Below are positions 5,472 through 8,113 of a DNA stretch of 8,113 nucleotides, in pieces. The stretch is from DASTOB01 sp035720425 (GTDB lineage: Bacteria > Chloroflexota > Limnocylindria > Limnocylindrales > CSP1-4). Below the pieces are notes generated by a model. That model was not told the origin of the DNA. It did no database searches and saw only the letters and a list, made by a program, of their open reading frames with translations. Position 1 is the stretch's first letter, and every line of letters starts with the position of its first letter. The position numbers and the translations under genes were made by a program. The stretch spans positions 1 to 8,113 of the forward strand of contig DASTOB010000153.1 in the NCBI GenBank assembly GCA_035720425.1, in the 5' to 3' direction.

Positions 5472-6599
5472 ATGACCCTCGATGATCGCGTTCGGGCATG
5501 GTCGTACCGACGCCAGCAGCTTGGCCGAACCGGAACTGACGACCTGCTCGCGACCCTTGCCAACACGGTCGCCGCCTACGCCTCGCAGCCGACCGCGATC
5601 CTGGCCCTCGCGGCGCGCGCGCCGCGCATCGGGCCTGACGCCTTCCGGGCGCTCGAGGCGGACCGCGCCGCTGTCCGCATCCCGGCCATGCGCGGCTCGT
5701 CGCATCTCGTCCCGACCGAAACGGCGGCCACCGTCTTCGCGGCCACGCGACGCCCGGCGGACCAGCTGAGCTGGCTGTGGCGGGGAATCGGACTCAGTGC
5801 GGACGAGTACGCTCACGCCCGCGACGCCGTCGTCGACGCAGCGGGCGACGTGCCGGTGTCGGTCGTCGACCTCCGCCGCCTGGTCCGGGGCGAGGCGGCC
5901 ACCTTGCTCGAGCGCCATCCCCAGGCGCCGACCTTCGTCGTTCGCGCCGCGCGCACGGAGGGGCTGCTCATCGCCATCGGCCCGGAGGGCCTTCGATCGA
6001 ACGCCTTCACGTACGTCGCGACCGCGACGTGGCTGAAACGGCCCTTCGAACCGGTCGACCCGGACGAGGCACTCGGGTGGCTCGTCGGCGAGTACCTGCG
6101 CGCCTTCGGGCCGGCCCGCGCGGAGGACATCCGATGGTGGACCGGCGCGACCGCGCAGCGCGCGAAGCGGGCCCTCGCCCGACACGCCACGGTCGACGTC
6201 GGCGATGGGCTGCTGCTTCCCGCCCACGACGCGGAAGCCTTCGCGGCCACGGACCCGCTCGACCCCGACGCCATCGAGCTCACCCCACTGTGGGACATGT
6301 GGACGATGGGGTACGCGCGCGGCGGCCGATCGCGGTTCGTGCGCCCGGAGGATGAATCGCGACTGTTCGCGAACAACGCCGATGGGATGGGGGCGGTCCT
6401 CCGCGGCGGTCGTGCGATCGGGGCGTGGTGGCTGCGCTTCCGCGGCGCCCGCATGGAGGTGGACCTCGACCTGTTCGTCCCGGCCTCGACGGCACTCCGG
6501 TCAGTCGTCGACGACCGCCTGGGCGAGGTCGCACTCCTCCTCGGCGCGGCTGGCGTGGACGTCGTCGACGGCCCGGTCCGGGGACGCCGCCTCGCGTAA
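5472..6599 (+). CDS. Winged-helix DNA-binding (HTH_42, AlkZ/YcaQ-like) protein
   Basis: A 375-residue member of the HTH_42 group, which includes the DNA glycosylases AlkZ and YcaQ; many members are only annotated as winged-helix proteins. Family marks in order: AMRGSSHLVPTE (72-83, the usual MRGTLHLV segment), GEYLRAFGPARAEDIRWWTG (207-226, the winged helix), TPLWDMWTMGY (271-281), and AVLRGGRAIGAWW (308-320). The paired-glutamine QxQ motif linked to activity in AlkZ-type enzymes is not visible where expected: YASQPTAILAL (36-46) carries one Gln followed by Pro. Glycosylase activity is therefore uncertain. ATG 5472 gives the family-like N-terminus MTLDDRVRAW. ATGs at 5460 and 5463 are alternatives, the latter 5 nt after GGGG. 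Length is normal. Copy C precedes it. Confidence 0.85.
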   Translation: MTLDDRVRAWSYRRQQLGRTGTDDLLATLANTVAAYASQPTAILALAARAPRIGPDAFRALEADRAAVRIPAMRGSSHLVPTETAATVFAATRRPADQLSWLWRGIGLSADEYAHARDAVVDAAGDVPVSVVDLRRLVRGEAATLLERHPQAPTFVVRAARTEGLLIAIGPEGLRSNAFTYVATATWLKRPFEPVDPDEALGWLVGEYLRAFGPARAEDIRWWTGATAQRAKRALARHATVDVGDGLLLPAHDAEAFAATDPLDPDAIELTPLWDMWTMGYARGGRSRFVRPEDESRLFANNADGMGAVLRGGRAIGAWWLRFRGARMEVDLDLFVPASTALRSVVDDRLGEVALLLGAAGVDVVDGPVRGRRLA

Positions 6600-6651
6600 G
6601 CCGTCGCGTAATCCGTCGCGGTCAGCGATGTCGTCAGCGCCGTCGTCACCG

Positions 6652-6682
6652 TTGTCAAGCGAGCACTCCGTTGGTGTAGCAT
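6652..6682 (+). promoter_or_regulatory. Candidate promoter for the small basic protein
   Basis: TTGTCA (6652-6657) resembles a -35 box and TAGCAT (6677-6682) a -10 box, 19 nt apart, slightly long. The stretch is conspicuously AT-richer than its surroundings and sits 50 nt before the gene, after the HTH_42 stop. This fits an independent promoter. Confidence 0.4.
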
Positions 6683-6711
6683 CCGATGTGATTCCGAGGG
6701 GAGTAGCGAAC

Positions 6712-6771
6712 ATGCACGCGTGGGAGGCACCGTGGCTGTCTACAAGGTCATCAAGGTTGGCAAGCCGTTGA
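6712..6771 (+). CDS. Possible 19-codon upstream ORF overlapping the small basic gene
   Basis: ATG at 6712 is preceded by GAGGGGAG (6696-6703) at an 8-nt spacing, the best ribosome site in the window. It opens MHAWEAPWLSTRSSRLASR and stops at 6769-6771, 39 nt into the next gene in another frame. It carries two Trp and is Arg/Ser-rich. It may be a leader peptide that couples or limits translation of the GTG at 6732, or the strong site may simply be non-productive. No conservation data are available here. Confidence 0.3.
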   Translation: MHAWEAPWLSTRSSRLASR

Positions 6772-7049
6772 ACGTCGACGACCTCAAGAAGAAGCAAGCT
6801 CCACGCGGTCGCAAGCCCAAGCCGCGAGACGAGGACCTCGCCAAACTGGTCAACGAAGTGAGCGTTGGTCCGGCGTCGCAGGTCATTCCGTGGCAGTACG
6901 ACGGCAAGCCTGCGACGGCACGCCTTGCGGCCAACAAGATCATCAAGCAGTCCGGTCTCGACGTCTATGTGAGCAGCCGAGCGGACATGCCCGGCACCCT
7001 GTTGTTCAGCAAGGTTCCACTGTCGGGACGTCAGCGCAAGAAGTCGTAA
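6732..7049 (+). CDS. Small basic protein of unknown function with an AT-hook-like motif
   Basis: A 105-residue Lys/Arg-rich protein, MAVYKVIKVGKPLNVDDLKK at the start and QRKKS at the end. RGRKPKPRD (25-33) resembles an AT-hook core flanked by basic residues. A predicted folded core follows: ASQVIPWQYDGKPATARLAA and GLDVYVSSRADMPGTLLF. Start: GTG 6732 has GGGAGG (6722-6727) 4 nt upstream; the in-frame GTG at 6720 would overlap that site. Codon use is noticeably less GC-rich than in the neighbours (many AAG, GTT, GCA), fitting either high expression or a different origin. It has its own promoter-like sequence. I do not recognise the family; DNA or RNA binding is a guess from charge. A weak GGCGG/CCGCC hairpin (7060-7075) follows the stop. 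Confidence 0.8.
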   Translation: MAVYKVIKVGKPLNVDDLKKKQAPRGRKPKPRDEDLAKLVNEVSVGPASQVIPWQYDGKPATARLAANKIIKQSGLDVYVSSRADMPGTLLFSKVPLSGRQRKKS

Positions 7050-7077
7050 CCAGCGCGCGGGCGGCCACCCCCGCCGA

Positions 7078-7236
7078 TCAACCCGTCAGTCTGGCGACGC
7101 CCGGGACGACACCGAACGCCCGATCGACGCTTAGGATCCGATCGATCGGCCGGCGTTCCATGACGGCAACGTGGATCGCATCGCGTGCCGACAGGCGCGT
7201 GTCCTGTTCGATGAGCGCGCCCGCCCGGATCGTGTC
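7078..7236 (-). pseudogene. C-terminal remnant of a VapC-type PIN-domain toxin
   Basis: Reading the minus strand to a TGA at 7080-7078 gives DTIRAGALIEQDTRLSARD, then AIHVAVMERRPIDRILSVDR and AFGVVPGVARL. RLSARDAxHxAVM plus xIxRILSxDRxFxxVPGVxRL is the typical end of VapC toxins, with catalytic Asp in SARD and SVDR. The same frame stays open upstream but has no family-like sequence and no usable start, and the N-terminal Asp motif (usually near YVDTS) is absent from all minus frames up to 7509. No VapB antitoxin is present. About 52 of ~130 residues survive, so this is a 5'-truncated remnant. Being so short, it could also be chance, but the motif run makes that unlikely. Confidence 0.65.
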
Positions 7237-7408
7237 GGGCAGAGTGCTGTCGGTACTGGAATCGGGGCCGAGGCGGCCGGCGACGTGCGCGACGGCCGTC
7301 CTCGAGTCGTCGGCAGTGCTGCTGGTAATGCCGGCCGGGGGTTCGGGCCCCAGCTGGGCACCTTCGGCCCAGATTTGATTGGTGCAGGTAATCCCGGCCG
7401 AGGAGCGC

Positions 7409-7454
7409 GGAATCGAGTGCCGGCCGAAGGAGGAATCAAGCGCCGGCCGAGGGA
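7409..7454. repeat. 23-bp tandem repeat, 2 copies, in gene-free DNA
   Basis: 7409-7431 and 7432-7454 are adjacent 23-bp units differing at 3 positions; both contain GCCGGCCGA. Related CCGGCCG-containing pieces with GGTAAT in front occur at 7324-7340 and 7387-7403, so degenerate copies extend back to about 7324. The whole stretch 7237-7509 shows no credible gene; it is the decayed space between the toxin remnant and tagI. Confidence 0.75.
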
Positions 7455-7509
7455 GCGTGGAAACAAACGCCGGACCGACGGCACGGCGGCACCGTGAGGG
7501 CCGGTTGGC

Positions 7510-8113
7510 TCAGGTCGGTCGGACGAAGGACGCGCGGTCGCGCTCCACCTCCGGACGGACGAAGCAGCCGTCGAGGTGGTCGTTGACGAGGCCCATCGCC
7601 TCCATCGCCGAGTAGATCGTCGTCGGCCCGACGAACTTCCAACCCCGGCGGAGGAGGTCCTTGCTGACCGCCTTCGCCTCCGCGCTGAACGTGAACGAGG
7701 TGAGCGTGGCGTAGTCGAGGATCGGAGGACGTGCCTCCGGCGGCGGCTCGTGGCGCCACAGGTACGCGGCCAGGCTGCCGAACTCCGCGGCGAGCTCGGG
7801 GTAGCGGCGGGCGTTGTTGATCGTCGCTTCGATCTTGGCCCGGTTACGGACGATGCCCGGGTCGGCCATCAGCCGATCGGCGTCGTCCGGCGTGAACGCG
7901 GCGATCGCAGCCGGGTCGAACCCGTGGAACACCTCCCGGAAGTGGTCGCGCTTGCGGAGGATGGTCAGCCACGACAGGCCGGCCATGAAACCCTCGAGCG
8001 AGATCTTCTCGAACAGGCGGCGGTCATCGGCCACCGGCCGGCCCCATTCCAGGTCGTGGTACGGCTCGTACAGCGCGTCGCCGACCGACCACCAGCAGCG
8101 GGGTCGGCCGTCG
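7510..8113 (-). CDS. tag: DNA-3-methyladenine glycosylase I (N-terminus cut by window edge)
   Basis: Removes 3-methyladenine from alkylated DNA as the first step of base excision repair in the cytoplasm. The visible 200 residues run from the window edge to TGA at 7512-7510. The zinc site is complete: Cys6 (PRCWW), His19 (YHDLEWG), His179 and Cys183 (DHLDGCF), matching Cys4/His17/His175/Cys179 of E. coli TAG with near-constant offset. Glu40 in ISLEGFMAGLSW matches the substrate-pocket Glu38. The Gln usually before AGLSW is Met43. Only a few N-terminal residues should lie beyond the edge. An internal GTG at 8034 would cut off Cys and His zinc ligands and is not the start. The gene points toward the toxin remnant and is transcribed toward the + strand genes. 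Confidence 0.95.
   Translation of the reverse strand, partial: DGRPRCWWSVGDALYEPYHDLEWGRPVADDRRLFEKISLEGFMAGLSWLTILRKRDHFREVFHGFDPAAIAAFTPDDADRLMADPGIVRNRAKIEATINNARRYPELAAEFGSLAAYLWRHEPPPEARPPILDYATLTSFTFSAEAKAVSKDLLRRGWKFVGPTTIYSAMEAMGLVNDHLDGCFVRPEVERDRASFVRPT

Noticed and set aside
6590..6625. Short TCGCGTAA-type repeat after the HTH_42 stop
   Set aside because: Only two to three partial 12-bp copies; too short to separate from chance.
7131..7484. Minus-strand 117-codon open frame over the toxin remnant
   Set aside because: Low-complexity Pro/Arg/Ser product in a different frame from the recognisable PIN-domain sequence.

Overview
The window is very GC-rich DNA, dense in GTG/TTG and weak-SD starts, with Ala/Arg/Asp-rich proteins and a Pro-Thr linker lipoprotein. 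It looks like a chromosomal segment from a high-GC free-living bacterium. My best guess is a Chloroflexota (Limnocylindria-like) genome, with Actinomycetota as the alternative; this rests on composition and protein style, not on a marker gene.

Layout, left to right. 1-114: the tail of an unrecognised gene, closed by a strong hairpin (126-156). 158-581: gene-free and packed with repeats: a 16-bp tandem array (7 perfect copies), a 156-bp imperfect palindrome and short GGGCCGATG-like repeats. 582-1589: a CDKN3/dual-specificity-type protein phosphatase fused to what looks like a DUF6508 domain. 1590-1815: a structured ~100-bp palindromic element (copy A) and a compact hairpin. 1855-3246: an amidase-signature hydrolase whose homology runs upstream of its first legal start codon. 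3247-4017: about 770 bp without a gene, holding an 18-bp direct repeat, a second copy of the long palindrome, copy B of the ~100-bp element and a 14-bp GC-rich tandem array. 4018-5213: a lipoprotein and a secreted helical protein that overlap by 4 nt (ATGA). 5214-5471: copy C of the ~100-bp element. 5472-6599: a winged-helix HTH_42/AlkZ-type protein. 6600-7049: a promoter, a possible 19-codon upstream ORF and a small basic protein of lower GC. 7050-7509: the C-terminal remnant of a VapC/PIN toxin on the minus strand, then decayed repeat DNA. 7510-8113 (minus): DNA-3-methyladenine glycosylase I, cut by the window edge.

No multi-gene pathway is evident. The lipoprotein and secreted-protein pair is one translational unit, and two unlinked genes (HTH_42 and tagI) both belong to families with alkylation-repair members. 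The most distinctive content is non-coding. Three intergenic elements share terminal CAGTAAC-like heptamers exactly 94 nt apart, a long stem, and an apical stem whose sequence differs in each copy while pairing is kept. Two further, larger palindromes each sit 12-13 nt downstream of a tandem-repeat block. This looks like at least one uncatalogued family of structured interspersed repeats.
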